Shown here: piece by piece, positions 6,291-15,135 of the stretch | How positions within the stretch are numbered: position 1 is the stretch's first letter | Layout of the letters: each line of letters starts with the position of its first letter | Assembly (NCBI GenBank): GCA_001801025.1 | Contig: MGWO01000002.1 | Location: 124,001-188,000 of the forward strand | Length of the DNA: 64,000 bases | Source of the DNA: Gallionellales bacterium GWA2_54_124 | Lineage (GTDB): Bacteria > Pseudomonadota > Gammaproteobacteria > Burkholderiales > Gallionellaceae | Reading direction: 5' to 3' | Made by a program: the position numbers and the translations under genes | Notes under the pieces: generated by a model | The model's input: the letters and a program-made list of their open reading frames with translations, nothing else | Databases searched by the model: none | What the model was told of the DNA's origin: nothing

Positions 6291-7364
6291 ATGGAAGCGA
6301 AAGAGTTGAAGCAATTGGCATCTGGACGCTGGAAAAGCATTGTGACATCGCTCGCCCCGCAGTTAGGACTAGCCATAGAGCGATTACCGCACCACGTTTC
6401 ATGTCCCGTGCATGGCGGAGTAGATGGTTTTCGCCTGTTCAAGGATTTTGATGAAACAGGCGGCAGCGTATGCAATACATGCGGTATCCAGAATGACGGA
6501 TACGCGACGCTGATGTGGGTAAATGGATGGGATTTCAAGACCACTCATAGAGCGATACACGACATGTTGTTGGGCGACAGGGCGAACCAATATCGACCAC
6601 CAGTAGCACCGCCACAAGTCGTCAAAAAGGAAGTGGAAGTGGATGTTCAATCCATACGCGATTCACTGAATCATGTATGGAAGCACAGCATTCCCTTGTC
6701 ATCCTCAGAAGCACGGCCAGCAAGAATGTATTTGGCGAACCGAGGCATCAGGCAAATTGACTATCGGAAAATTGATAGCAACATGATCCGCTTTGCTCCG
6801 CTTCTTGAGTATTACGAAGAGGGGAAGCTGCTCAACAAGTATCCCGCTATTGTCACGATGGTATGCGATTCAGACGGTCGTCCTTCGACGGTTCATCGCA
6901 CCTACATCACTGACAGCGGGACAAAAGCACCTATCCCGTCGCCAAAGAAAATGATGCGGCACTGTGCCGATAATTTATTTGGAGCGATGAGGATAACGGT
7001 ACAGGGCAACAGCAAGGTGTTGGCAGTTACAGAAGGCATCGAAACCGCACTGGCTGTCATGGGCGTTTTTAACGTACCGGTATGGGCTGCAGGCAACGCC
7101 TACTTGCTGGAAAACTTTGTGCCACCCCAAGGGGTTGACGTAGTGATCTATGCCGACAAAGACCGGCCATCCAAGCAGCATCCGGATGGACACGGCTTGA
7201 GTGCGGCGAAGTTGCTGCTCAAACGCTTATGGAAAGAGGGTATCAAGGCAAGTATCAAGCTACCCGGCAACGAGATTCCGCAAGGTATGAAATCGGTTGA
7301 TTGGCTTGATGTGGTCAACGGCAATGTGCCTCAAGCACCCGCCGAAAAAACCGCTGCACGGTAG
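6291..7364 (+). CDS. Toprim-domain DNA primase with zinc-binding N terminus
   Basis: A 357-residue primase of the phage/plasmid type. The N terminus has a zinc-ribbon (HVSCPVHGG and then CNTCG, about residues 36-65). The C-terminal half is a Toprim domain: VTEGIETALAV (glutamate of the motif), then VVIYADKDRP (the D-x-D acidic pair) and GLSAAKLLLKRLW. No helicase domain follows, so unwinding would come from elsewhere. ATG 6291 has CCAAGGAGGCATC immediately upstream. It would prime synthesis on transferred single-stranded DNA or at the element's origin. Confidence 0.8.
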   Translation: MEAKELKQLASGRWKSIVTSLAPQLGLAIERLPHHVSCPVHGGVDGFRLFKDFDETGGSVCNTCGIQNDGYATLMWVNGWDFKTTHRAIHDMLLGDRANQYRPPVAPPQVVKKEVEVDVQSIRDSLNHVWKHSIPLSSSEARPARMYLANRGIRQIDYRKIDSNMIRFAPLLEYYEEGKLLNKYPAIVTMVCDSDGRPSTVHRTYITDSGTKAPIPSPKKMMRHCADNLFGAMRITVQGNSKVLAVTEGIETALAVMGVFNVPVWAAGNAYLLENFVPPQGVDVVIYADKDRPSKQHPDGHGLSAAKLLLKRLWKEGIKASIKLPGNEIPQGMKSVDWLDVVNGNVPQAPAEKTAAR

Positions 7365-7409
7365 GCGCAACCAATCTCGCATTGGCCAAGTAAACCGATG
7401 GCAGTTTTA

Positions 7410-7429
7410 CCCCGCTTGCGGGGCTTTTT
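7410..7429 (+). terminator. Intrinsic terminator after the primase gene
   Basis: CCCCG-CTTG-CGGGG followed by C and T5. It is 46 bp downstream of the primase stop. Confidence 0.8.
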
Positions 7430-7550
7430 ATGGCGCACTCCACGAGTGCGTCACAAAAAGAAAATTCATGCTCATCGCGTAATGCCTTGAGTTGATATTG
7501 GTGACTGGCCAATCGAAATAAACAGAAGACGCGCAAGCGTCATTAAGGAA
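7422..7550 (+). repeat. Dispersed element B, copy 2
   Basis: About 125 bp closely matching 14001-14128. It starts at the tail of the preceding terminator (GCTTTTTATGGCGCACTC), includes the hairpin CGCACTC-CAC-GAGTGCG, the inverted repeat ATTGG-N7-CCAAT and the stem GACGC-GCAA-GCGTC (7528-7541). The stem differs from the other copies by a compensated A-U to C-G change. It probably contains the promoter of the 7650 operon. Confidence 0.7.
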
Positions 7551-7584
7551 TTACCAATAGCAGCACAAGAAGCATTTAATTTAA

Positions 7585-7632
7585 CCCAACCGGGGACACT
7601 CTCCCCCTTGGGGCATGGTGTCCATTTTTATT
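7585..7632 (+). promoter_or_regulatory. radC-type RNA leader, copy 9
   Basis: CCCAACCGGGGACACTCTCC stem-loop, tail GTGTCC (pairs with GGACAC), then A and U5. AAGGAG precedes GTG 7650. Confidence 0.7.
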
Positions 7633-7649
7633 TCAAAAAGGAGATCACC

Positions 7650-8300
7650 GTGAAACAAGTTTTTCATTTTTATGCCGACCCAGGACATGGCTGGCTTGCC
7701 GTCAAGAAGCATTATCTGCATTGTTTTGGCATCGCTTCTCAAATCACGCCATACAGCTACCAACGTGGCGATACAGCCTACCTTGAAGAGGACTGCGACT
7801 TGTCGATTTTCCTGGCTGCACTCAAGGAGGCCGACATCGAAGCAGACATCAGATCGCATCACACTGATCGTCAATCCAGAATTCGCGGATATAACTCGTA
7901 TCGTTGCCAAGATACGGGCATGTGCAAGATCGAAAAAGTATCCGAGGGTCTTTGGCTGGTACGCAACGAAAAAAATGAGCGTATCGGCGAGGTCTTCGGC
8001 ATTAAAGGAAAATTTCAGGCGCAAACCATGACGGGTGTTTTCGTCGCAAACGGCAGAACTTTGTGCCTGGCGGCGAAACTTCTGGATTCTGCTCAATACC
8101 ATGTGGTCGCCATTGTCCATGATCCGCGTACCAACGAAGGCATGAAGGATGTACCGACAATGGGGTATTACAACGAGTCGCGCGACATTGCCTTGATTCA
8201 AGCAAGAAGGTGGGCGAATGATGGTTACTGGACAACGGTGTACAACACGGTGTCTGGTGAAGCTCTCTACGACTTCCCTCCGTATGGAGGCGTCCAATGA
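7650..8300 (+). CDS. Hypothetical element protein
   Basis: A 216-residue protein with start GTG 7650 (AAAAAGGAGATCACC upstream). An ATG at 7608 lies within the leader and is rejected. Residues 1-80 (FHFYADPGHGWLAV, YQRGDTAYLEEDCD) look like a small domain often seen in phage and plasmid hypothetical proteins, with a patch of acidic residues and a long helix. The second half (FVANGRTLCLAAKLL, YTTVYNTVSG region) is not recognised. It overlaps the next gene by ATGA. Confidence 0.6.
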   Translation: MKQVFHFYADPGHGWLAVKKHYLHCFGIASQITPYSYQRGDTAYLEEDCDLSIFLAALKEADIEADIRSHHTDRQSRIRGYNSYRCQDTGMCKIEKVSEGLWLVRNEKNERIGEVFGIKGKFQAQTMTGVFVANGRTLCLAAKLLDSAQYHVVAIVHDPRTNEGMKDVPTMGYYNESRDIALIQARRWANDGYWTTVYNTVSGEALYDFPPYGGVQ

Positions 8301-8593
8301 GGCACACACAAGGCCCTTGGCATAACGTCGCCAACACCGAAATCAGAGCGCGTTTCGCAAACCAGAATGGCGATCACATCGCAACGGTCTGGGCTAACGG
8401 GGAATCAGAATCAGCAGCGAATGCAAGACTCATCGCTGCCGCACCTGATTTGCTGGAAGCACTCATCATGGCCGAGCTTTTTATACTCGGTTTTGAGGAT
8501 GACGAAACGCAAAAAGGTATTTCCAACAAACTGCTTCAGATACGTGCAGCCATTTCAAAGGCCACAAAGGGAGGCCGCAATGCCAACCCTTAA
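8297..8593 (+). CDS. Phage/plasmid-type small protein with AAPDLLEAL motif
   Basis: A 98-residue protein of the common mobile-element type with HTQGPW near the N terminus and ANARLIAAAPDLLEALI in the middle. These phrases recur in many phage hypothetical proteins of unknown role. The start codon overlaps the previous stop (ATGA), so it is translationally coupled. Its 3' end overlaps the next gene's start by 14 bases. Confidence 0.65.
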   Translation: MRHTQGPWHNVANTEIRARFANQNGDHIATVWANGESESAANARLIAAAPDLLEALIMAELFILGFEDDETQKGISNKLLQIRAAISKATKGGRNANP

Positions 8594-8930
8594 AACTTTT
8601 GATGGCTACAAGCGCACAACCTTCAGCTTCAACGAAGGTTGGAAGGACGACGATGTGCATGAGTATGTCGGGAAATTCCGAATTCTCAAAATCAGGCGCA
8701 TCGCTGAAATTGACACGGCTAACGGAGAAGCGGAAGGGCGTATCTATACCGTAGCCGCTCCAAAGGATGTATCCAAAGCGGACGTTATTAACGTTCTGCA
8801 AGGCGCATTCACTCGGCATTGTCGTTGCGAGCATGATTGTTGCGGACATCTGTTGATTGGCGTTTCTTCGATTCGTCGAACAAAGCGCAGGGAGTGGTTG
8901 GTTGAGGTTGCACGTCGCTATAACGTGTAA
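8580..8930 (+). CDS. Hypothetical protein with Cys/His cluster
   Basis: A 116-residue protein starting at ATG 8580 with GGGAGG just upstream inside the preceding gene. It begins MPTLKTFDGYKRTTFSFNEG. The C-terminal half contains TRHCRCEHDCCGHLLIG, a dense Cys/His cluster that could bind a metal. It is the third gene of a coupled operon (7650-8930). Function unknown. Confidence 0.55.
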   Translation: MPTLKTFDGYKRTTFSFNEGWKDDDVHEYVGKFRILKIRRIAEIDTANGEAEGRIYTVAAPKDVSKADVINVLQGAFTRHCRCEHDCCGHLLIGVSSIRRTKRREWLVEVARRYNV

Positions 8931-8990
8931 CAAATAAACGCTGGGTATGAGTGGTTTTACATGCACAGCATTCGATAAGTTTTTTCTAAA

Positions 8991-9038
8991 CCCTAGCGGG
9001 GACACATCCCTGCCAGGGGCTTGTGTCCCCTTTTTTTT
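8991..9038 (+). promoter_or_regulatory. radC-type RNA leader, copy 10
   Basis: GGGGACAC is followed by tail GTGTCCCC and U8. The spacing to AAAGGAG and GTG 9058 is the same as in other copies. It precedes the methylase-helicase. Confidence 0.75.
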
Positions 9039-9057
9039 GTTTAAAAAGGAGACGCAA

Positions 9058-12000
9058 GTGAAACCAATGAGATTGAAAAAAATTAGCGCAGCCCTCATGT
9101 GGCTGCCGGGTTTTGAGCCAGCAGACAATATGCCTGTTGTATTGCAAGGGCCAGTTGTTCCGCATCAAGAAGCTGAAATCATCCGGTTTCCCAAGTCGGT
9201 GGCTGCCGTAGTTGAAAAAATCAAGGCAGTGTGGCCGTGTCTTAATGCCGTTACCTTGTCCAGTCTATCGGGCAACGTTTCAAAATTCGACGCGAACATT
9301 GCCGCAATCGAACTCCTGCGCAAGCTGGAAGACGAAAAAAGGCAACCCACCACGGAAGAACGGGACATTCTCAACCGTTACACAGGGTGGGGCGGTATTC
9401 CGCAAGCGTTCAATGACGACCAAAAGGACGAAGCATGGGTTTCTCGTGCTGCACGCCTCAAGGAACTATTAAATGAAAGCGAACACAAATCCGCTGAAGC
9501 CAGCACACCGAATGCGCACTACACCGCACCAGAAGTTATCGAAGCGATGTGGCGGATGGTGGAACGGCTGGGTTTCAAGGGTGGCCGCGTTCTTGAGCCC
9601 TCTGCGGGAACTGGATATTTCCTCGGCGCGATGCCGCAAGAAATCGCCCAAAAAAGTACCGTAACAGCAATCGAACTCGACCAACTGTCGGCGCGCATTC
9701 TGAAAGCTCTTTACGGGGATTTTGGGGTAAACGTCATACAAGGCGGGTTTGAGGCCACAAAGCTGCCAGCAGGGTTTTACGATCTGGCGATCAGTAATGT
9801 GCCATTCGGGAATTACCAGGTACCGGAATTGCGTAATGTGCCCTACGCCAATTTCCTGATCCATGACTTTTTCTTTGCCAAAGCGATGGAAGTTGTCAGG
9901 CCGGGTGGGTTGGTGGTGTTCATTACGTCCTCCGGGACGATGGATAAGCATGACGATAAGGTGAGGCAGTATCTTGGCAGCAAGGCTAATTTGGTGGCCG
10001 CAGTTCGCTTACCCAATACTGCTTTCAAGAAAATCGCCAATACCGAAGTCACCACCGACATACTGGTATTGCAAAAACCGCTTGAGGGACGCAGCAGTAA
10101 AAAAGGCTGGATGGAAACAATCACCCTGCCTGAATCGTCCCCGATCTACGAGCCATGCAAGGAATACTGGAGAAGGCAGTCCATCGCCTGCAACCAGTAT
10201 TTTGCCGCGAACCCTCAATGGGTTATCGGCAAGCTAACGCTGACAGAAAACGGCTACAGCAAATCAACAGGGTGTGTGTTCGAGGGAGACTTTGAAGAAG
10301 CCCTGGCTCAAAAGGTGTCCTTGTTGCCGGAGAATATTTACACGGCAATTCAAAACAGCGAACAGCCGAAAGAGCTAAAACCCACACTCCTGGGGTACAA
10401 CGAACAAGGTCGCCCAGGTTTTCGGGTGATTAACGGACAGGTGTACGAAACAACAGACGGGTTGGAAGCGTTGCAGTTCATCGCGCCGCAGAAGACCTTG
10501 GAACGCATCATGGGAATGTGCAGTATTCGTGATGCGGCACGCAAGATTATTCGGTCACAAGTAGAAACGGAGAATGAGGCGATTCTTGCCACTTATCGGT
10601 TGATGCTGAACATTGAGTATGACAACTTTGTTGCCCAATACGGAAATATTTCCGAGAAGGCAAACCGGAGAGCTTTCAAAAGCGATCCCGATCTGCCGTT
10701 GCTGATGTCGCTGGAACGCTGGGATGAGGAAACTCAAAGCGCCGAGAAAGCAGACATATTTACTCAGCGCACGGTGGGGGTGTTTAAACGGGTTGAGCAT
10801 TGCGAAACATCGGAAGATGCGTTGCTGGTTAGTCTGTCCGAGTGCGGTAGCATCGTCGAGAATCGGATTGCTGAATTGCTTGGGAAACCGAGCTGCGCAG
10901 CCATGAAGGAACTCGAAGAGAGGGGCGCAGTGTTCCTTGATCCAGAAACCGACCATTGGGAAACCAAGGACAGTTATTTGTCAGGTGATGTCCGTAAAAA
11001 ACTCTCTGCTGCTAGGGTGTCGGGTGAGCGTTACAGCCGAAATGCGCAAGCGTTAGAGGCCGTGATTCCAGACGATTTAACACCCGGCGAGATCGGTGCG
11101 CGCATCGGTTCAACGTGGATACCAACCGGTGATTACGAAGCCTTCCTTGATGAAACTTTGGAGTGCAACGGAAACGCCGTGACGTTCAATCAGGCAGCCG
11201 GCGCGTGGAATATCGAAACGCACTACAGCACCAAATATTCGATACCAGCCACGCAAAAGTTTGGCACTGAACGGGTCAATGCAGCAGATCTGTTTGACCA
11301 GGCGTTGAATCAAACCGTGCCGACCGTGTATGACCCTGACAAAGTTAATCCCGACAAGCGTGTGGTTAACCAAAAGGAGACCATCGCAGCACGGGAGAAA
11401 CAGCAATTACTCAAGGATACATTTCAGGAGTGGTTGTGGCAGGATCAGGAACGGGCAACAAGATTGGCAAGACTTTACAACGACACGTTCAATTGTGTTG
11501 TGTCACGTCAGTACGATGGACAGCATTTGGTATTGCCGGGATTTTCACGGATATATCGGCTGCATGACCATCAGAAAAACGCGATCTGGCGTATTGTTGC
11601 AAGTCAACGTAACACCCTGCTTGCCCATGTTGTAGGGGCTGGCAAGACACTGACTTGTATCTGTGCGGGTATGGAATTGCGTCGCTTGGGCAGAGCCAGT
11701 AAACCGATGTATGTGGTGCCAAACCACATGCTTCACCAGTTTGCAGCCGAGTTCCTGCGCGCGTATCCCGGTGCGAATATTCTGATTGCGTCGAAAGATG
11801 ATCTTCAGGGTGACAAGCGTCGTCAGCTTCTATCTCCTATCGCTACCGGCGATTGGGATGGCGTGCTGATTACACATGCTTCATTCGAGCGTATCAAAAT
11901 GAGCGATGAGTTCATGGAGGAATATATCCAAAACGAAATCGACCAGATTGAAGATGCTATGTGTACCGAAAAGCAGGATCGCGGTAATCGCATCATCAAA

Positions 12001-13974
12001 GAACTAGCCCGTGCGAAAAAATCATGGGAAGCAAAACTGGCGAAACTGTCAGGGGCAAATAAAAAGGATGACATTCTGTCCTTTGAACAGCTTGGTATTG
12101 ATTGGCTGTTTGTAGATGAGGCGCACATGCACAAAAACTTGTGGAGATTCAGCAAGATGACACGGGTCGCCGGATTGCCTAACAGCAATTCGGAGCGGGC
12201 ATTCGACATGTTCGTCAAAACTCGTCACGTCATGGAAAAACACAAGGGCAGGGCAGGCGTGGTGTTCGCAACTGGCACGCCGGTATCCAACAGCATGGCT
12301 GAAATGTGGGTCATGCAACGGTACTTGCAACCGAAGACGATGGAAGCCTGTCAAGTGGGGATGTTTGACACTTGGGCGGGCAACTTTGGTGAGTCAGTGA
12401 CGGCGCTGGAGCTTGCTCCAGATGGTAGGGGTTATCGGATGCACACCCGCTTTGCGCGATTCGTTAATTTGCCGGAACTGATGTCTATGTTTGGTGAGGT
12501 GGCGGATATTCGCACGGCGGAAATGCTGAAATTGCCTGTACCGACTGCGCACAAGGAAACGGTCACAATCAAGCCAACAGCGGATTTGAAAGCCTTTGTC
12601 CAAACCCTTGTGGAACGGGCAGAAGCGATCAGAAACGGGAACGTTAGTCCTTCCGAGGACAACATGCTGGCGATCACCAACGAGGGTCGCAAGGCCGCGC
12701 TGGATATGCGTCTGATTGATTTATTCGCTGAAGTCGAGGATGGCAAGGTGAACCATTGTGCCGAGAGAGTTTTCGGTATCTGGGTGGAAGCCAAGTTGTT
12801 CCGTGGGACGCAAGTCGTGTTTTGCGATTTGTCCACCCCGCTTGAAAACGGGCGTTTCAGTGTGTATCAGGCGTTGAGAAGTAATTTAGTTGAACGAGGT
12901 ATTCCAATCGAGGAGATTGCCTTCATTCACGACTACGAGAGTGACTCCGCCAAGGACGATCTGTTCAAAGCCGCGCGTGATGGGCGTATCCGCATTCTTC
13001 TGGGCAGCACGCAGAAGATGGGGGTTGGAACCAACATTCAGACTCGACTAGCCGCGTTGCATCATCTGGACGCGCCGTGGAGACCCTCGGATGTAGAACA
13101 ACGGGAAGGGCGCATTATTCGTCAGGGAAATCTGAACGAAAGCGTGCGCATCTACCGTTATGTAACAGAAGGCTCGTTCGATGCCTACATCTGGCAAACG
13201 CTTGAAACCAAGGCAAGATTCATTGCTCAGGTCATGCAGGGGGATACCGGGATGCGTAGTGCAGAAGACGTTGAATTGGCCGCGCTGTCGTATGCCGAAG
13301 TGAAAGCCTTGGCATCGGGCAATCCGCTGGTGTTGGAAAAAGCAGGTGTTGATACCGAGCTTGCCAAGCTGTCGTTGCTCCGCTCTCAATGGGATCAGCA
13401 ACAATGGCGCAACAAGCAGGAACTGGCGACGTTGCCAGGTCGCATCGAACGTGTCCAGGCCAGAATTAGCGGCATTGAATCCGACATGGCTTCTCGACAA
13501 GACGTATCTGGTAGCAAATTCCTGATCGAAGTTGAAGGGAAACGCTATACAGACCGCGTTGAGGCAGGCAAGGCAATACTCCAAGCCGTGTACGGAAACA
13601 AAGCTAAACGTGATCGGAACATTGGTCAGATTGCCGGATTCCCTATTGCTGCGAAAGTGACAGTGCTTGAAGGGATGGTGCTGGTGATCCTGGGTGGTGT
13701 TGAGTATCGCTGCAACCACGCGGAATCAGCACAAGGTTTTATGCGTGTACTCGAAAATACGCTCAACCGGATGGAAATGGTGCTTCAGGAAGAGCTGGAG
13801 TATCTGGCCAGAACCGAAAAACGCATGGCTGATATTCATACCGAAGCCGTAAAGCCGTTTGATAAGGCTGCGCGGCTGGATTGGCTGAAACAACGGCAAC
13901 GAGAAATCGAAGCCGAGCTTGACTTGAACAAGGGCGAAAACACCGCTGTTGAAGAAACGGCGGAAGTCGTCTAA
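9058..13974 (+). CDS. N12-class adenine methylase fused to SNF2-like helicase (DarB-like)
   Basis: A 1,638-residue protein. Residues about 106-112 carry YTGWGGI. About 179-187 is the SAM-binding LEPSAGTGYF, and near 245 is the catalytic-type SNVPFG (NPPY/F position). The second half is a superfamily 2 helicase: Walker A HVVGAGKT (about 857), WLFVDEAH (about 1019), FATGTPVSNSM (about 1070) and QREGRIIRQGN (about 1347). A helical C terminus follows. Homologues are common on conjugative elements and phage P1 DarB is similar in layout. It may protect entering DNA from restriction or act in replication. GTG 9058 has AAAAAGGAGACGCAA upstream and ATG 9067 is the alternative. It stands alone between its leader and a terminator. 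Confidence 0.85.
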   Translation: MKPMRLKKISAALMWLPGFEPADNMPVVLQGPVVPHQEAEIIRFPKSVAAVVEKIKAVWPCLNAVTLSSLSGNVSKFDANIAAIELLRKLEDEKRQPTTEERDILNRYTGWGGIPQAFNDDQKDEAWVSRAARLKELLNESEHKSAEASTPNAHYTAPEVIEAMWRMVERLGFKGGRVLEPSAGTGYFLGAMPQEIAQKSTVTAIELDQLSARILKALYGDFGVNVIQGGFEATKLPAGFYDLAISNVPFGNYQVPELRNVPYANFLIHDFFFAKAMEVVRPGGLVVFITSSGTMDKHDDKVRQYLGSKANLVAAVRLPNTAFKKIANTEVTTDILVLQKPLEGRSSKKGWMETITLPESSPIYEPCKEYWRRQSIACNQYFAANPQWVIGKLTLTENGYSKSTGCVFEGDFEEALAQKVSLLPENIYTAIQNSEQPKELKPTLLGYNEQGRPGFRVINGQVYETTDGLEALQFIAPQKTLERIMGMCSIRDAARKIIRSQVETENEAILATYRLMLNIEYDNFVAQYGNISEKANRRAFKSDPDLPLLMSLERWDEETQSAEKADIFTQRTVGVFKRVEHCETSEDALLVSLSECGSIVENRIAELLGKPSCAAMKELEERGAVFLDPETDHWETKDSYLSGDVRKKLSAARVSGERYSRNAQALEAVIPDDLTPGEIGARIGSTWIPTGDYEAFLDETLECNGNAVTFNQAAGAWNIETHYSTKYSIPATQKFGTERVNAADLFDQALNQTVPTVYDPDKVNPDKRVVNQKETIAAREKQQLLKDTFQEWLWQDQERATRLARLYNDTFNCVVSRQYDGQHLVLPGFSRIYRLHDHQKNAIWRIVASQRNTLLAHVVGAGKTLTCICAGMELRRLGRASKPMYVVPNHMLHQFAAEFLRAYPGANILIASKDDLQGDKRRQLLSPIATGDWDGVLITHASFERIKMSDEFMEEYIQNEIDQIEDAMCTEKQDRGNRIIKELARAKKSWEAKLAKLSGANKKDDILSFEQLGIDWLFVDEAHMHKNLWRFSKMTRVAGLPNSNSERAFDMFVKTRHVMEKHKGRAGVVFATGTPVSNSMAEMWVMQRYLQPKTMEACQVGMFDTWAGNFGESVTALELAPDGRGYRMHTRFARFVNLPELMSMFGEVADIRTAEMLKLPVPTAHKETVTIKPTADLKAFVQTLVERAEAIRNGNVSPSEDNMLAITNEGRKAALDMRLIDLFAEVEDGKVNHCAERVFGIWVEAKLFRGTQVVFCDLSTPLENGRFSVYQALRSNLVERGIPIEEIAFIHDYESDSAKDDLFKAARDGRIRILLGSTQKMGVGTNIQTRLAALHHLDAPWRPSDVEQREGRIIRQGNLNESVRIYRYVTEGSFDAYIWQTLETKARFIAQVMQGDTGMRSAEDVELAALSYAEVKALASGNPLVLEKAGVDTELAKLSLLRSQWDQQQWRNKQELATLPGRIERVQARISGIESDMASRQDVSGSKFLIEVEGKRYTDRVEAGKAILQAVYGNKAKRDRNIGQIAGFPIAAKVTVLEGMVLVILGGVEYRCNHAESAQGFMRVLENTLNRMEMVLQEELEYLARTEKRMADIHTEAVKPFDKAARLDWLKQRQREIEAELDLNKGENTAVEETAEVV

Positions 13975-13981
13975 AGTTCTT

Positions 13982-14007
13982 CCACCCCTTGATTGGGGTG
14001 GCTTTTT
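13982..14007 (+). terminator. Intrinsic terminator after the methylase-helicase
   Basis: CCACCCC-TTGATT-GGGGTGG then C and T5. It begins 7 bp after the stop. Confidence 0.85.
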
Positions 14008-14128
14008 ATGGCGCACTCAACGAGTACGTCACAAAAAGAGAATTCATGCTCATCGCGTAATGCCTTGAGTTGATATTGGTGGCTGGCCAATCCAAACAAA
14101 CAGAAGACGAGCAATCGTCAATGAAGCA
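14001..14128 (+). repeat. Dispersed element B, copy 3
   Basis: Matches 7422-7550 over about 125 bp. It begins inside the terminator tail and includes ATTGG-N7-CCAAT and the GACGA-GCAA-TCGTC hairpin (stem as in copy 1). It lies directly upstream of the radC leader. Confidence 0.7.
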
Positions 14129-14148
14129 CCGAAGCAATATCAAATCAA

Positions 14149-14195
14149 CCCATACGGGGACACTTCCCCGTATGGGTTTGTGTCCCCTTTTTTTC
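14149..14195 (+). promoter_or_regulatory. radC-type RNA leader, copy 11, before radC itself
   Basis: The cleanest copy: CCCATACGGGG/CCCCGTATGGG is a perfect 11-bp stem with loop ACACTT. The tail GTGTCCCC is followed by U7. The alternative fold GGGGACAC/GTGTCCCC-U7 would be an intrinsic terminator. AAAGGAG precedes ATG 14214. Confidence 0.85.
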
Positions 14196-14213
14196 GTTAA
14201 AAAGGAGACACAA

Positions 14214-14831
14214 ATGACCTACCAAACCATCGCAGCACAAAGCCTCAGTACCCCCGACTTGCTGGCTATGTTGGTCGGGAAAGATAAGGCTCAAGCACTT
14301 TCGCATACTTCGCTTTCCGTGTTGTTTGGAATGCGCGCCAACCGCCAAACTACGGTTGTCTGCGAAAAGCAACCTCACTACGCTCCAGCAGCAATCATCT
14401 CAGCAGCAAAAGAGCTGGTTATGCGTGCGCTATCCGAGGACATCACACAAAACCCAATCAACCTCAATAATCCAGTTGAAGTTAAGAAATATCTGAAGTT
14501 GTTGTTGGGTGGACGGCAGCAAGAGGTGTTTGTGGTGTTGTTTCTCGACACGCAACACCGATTGATCGCCGCCGAAGAGTTATTTCACGGCACGCTGACG
14601 CAAACCAGTGTGTATCCGCGCGAGGTTGTAAAACGTGCGCTGATGCACAACGCGGCGGCAGTCCTATTGGCTCACAACCATCCTTCCGGTCTGGCCGAAC
14701 CAAGTCAGGCCGATCAACTATTGACCAATGCGCTGAAACAGGCATTGGCACTGGTAGATGTGCGTGCGCTGGATCACTTCATTATTGGGGACGAAAGTGC
14801 ATTGTCATTCGCCGAAAGGGGGTTGATATGA
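14214..14831 (+). CDS. radC: RadC-family JAMM protein
   Basis: A 205-residue RadC/YeeS-like protein. An N-terminal helical region is followed by a JAB/MPN+ domain with a complete metal motif: [10 protein letters not shown], then LLAHNHPSG (H154, H156) and EPSQAD (S and D). It is annotated as a DNA-repair protein by tradition, but the true role is unclear. Mobile-element copies are very common. Its leader is the type example of the RNA family in this window. Its stop overlaps the following ATG (ATGA). Confidence 0.93.
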   Translation: MTYQTIAAQSLSTPDLLAMLVGKDKAQALSHTSLSVLFGMRANRQTTVVCEKQPHYAPAAIISAAKELVMRALSEDITQNPINLNNPVEVKKYLKLLLGGRQQEVFVVLFLDTQHRLIAAEELFHGTLTQTSVYPREVVKRALMHNAAAVLLAHNHPSGLAEPSQADQLLTNALKQALALVDVRALDHFIIGDESALSFAERGLI

Positions 14832-15064
14832 ACAGTATCGCCTATGTTGGGAGTTGTCCGGTTACCAAGGGCGACTTAAAACGCTTGAAGAAAATGTCTC
14901 GACTGGCCAAGCAATTTGCCTCGCTACATTCTGGGTTATCAGACGGGTGTAATTACGCGCTGATTGAGATGCACTGCGAAAATTCCTCCGTGAATCACAT
15001 TGCATGTGTCATACAGGACGTTACAAACGAGGCAGTTGATAGTCTGACAAGAGCGTTTCATTAA
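14828..15064 (+). CDS. Small hypothetical protein coupled to radC
   Basis: A 78-residue protein that overlaps the radC stop by ATGA. It contains [20 protein letters not shown] and later [15 protein letters not shown]. No family recognised. It is co-transcribed with radC under leader copy 11. Confidence 0.6.
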   Translation: MNSIAYVGSCPVTKGDLKRLKKMSRLAKQFASLHSGLSDGCNYALIEMHCENSSVNHIACVIQDVTNEAVDSLTRAFH

Positions 15065-15067
15065 CCA

Positions 15068-15117
15068 CCCAACTGGGGACTTCGTTCCCCTTGGGGCGTG
15101 ATGTCTCCATTTTTTTC
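15068..15117 (+). promoter_or_regulatory. Divergent radC-type RNA leader, copy 12
   Basis: GGGGAC-TTCGTT-CCCC hairpin. GGGGAC pairs with tail GTCTCC (one wobble), followed by A and U7. AAGGAG precedes ATG 15136. Confidence 0.65.
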
Positions 15118-15135
15118 ATTAAGAAGGAGATCACC

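Noticed and set aside
7581..8309. A 242-codon minus-strand frame opposite the 7650 gene
   Set aside because: It mirrors a rightward gene that has its own leader and ribosome site, and its composition lacks any domain.
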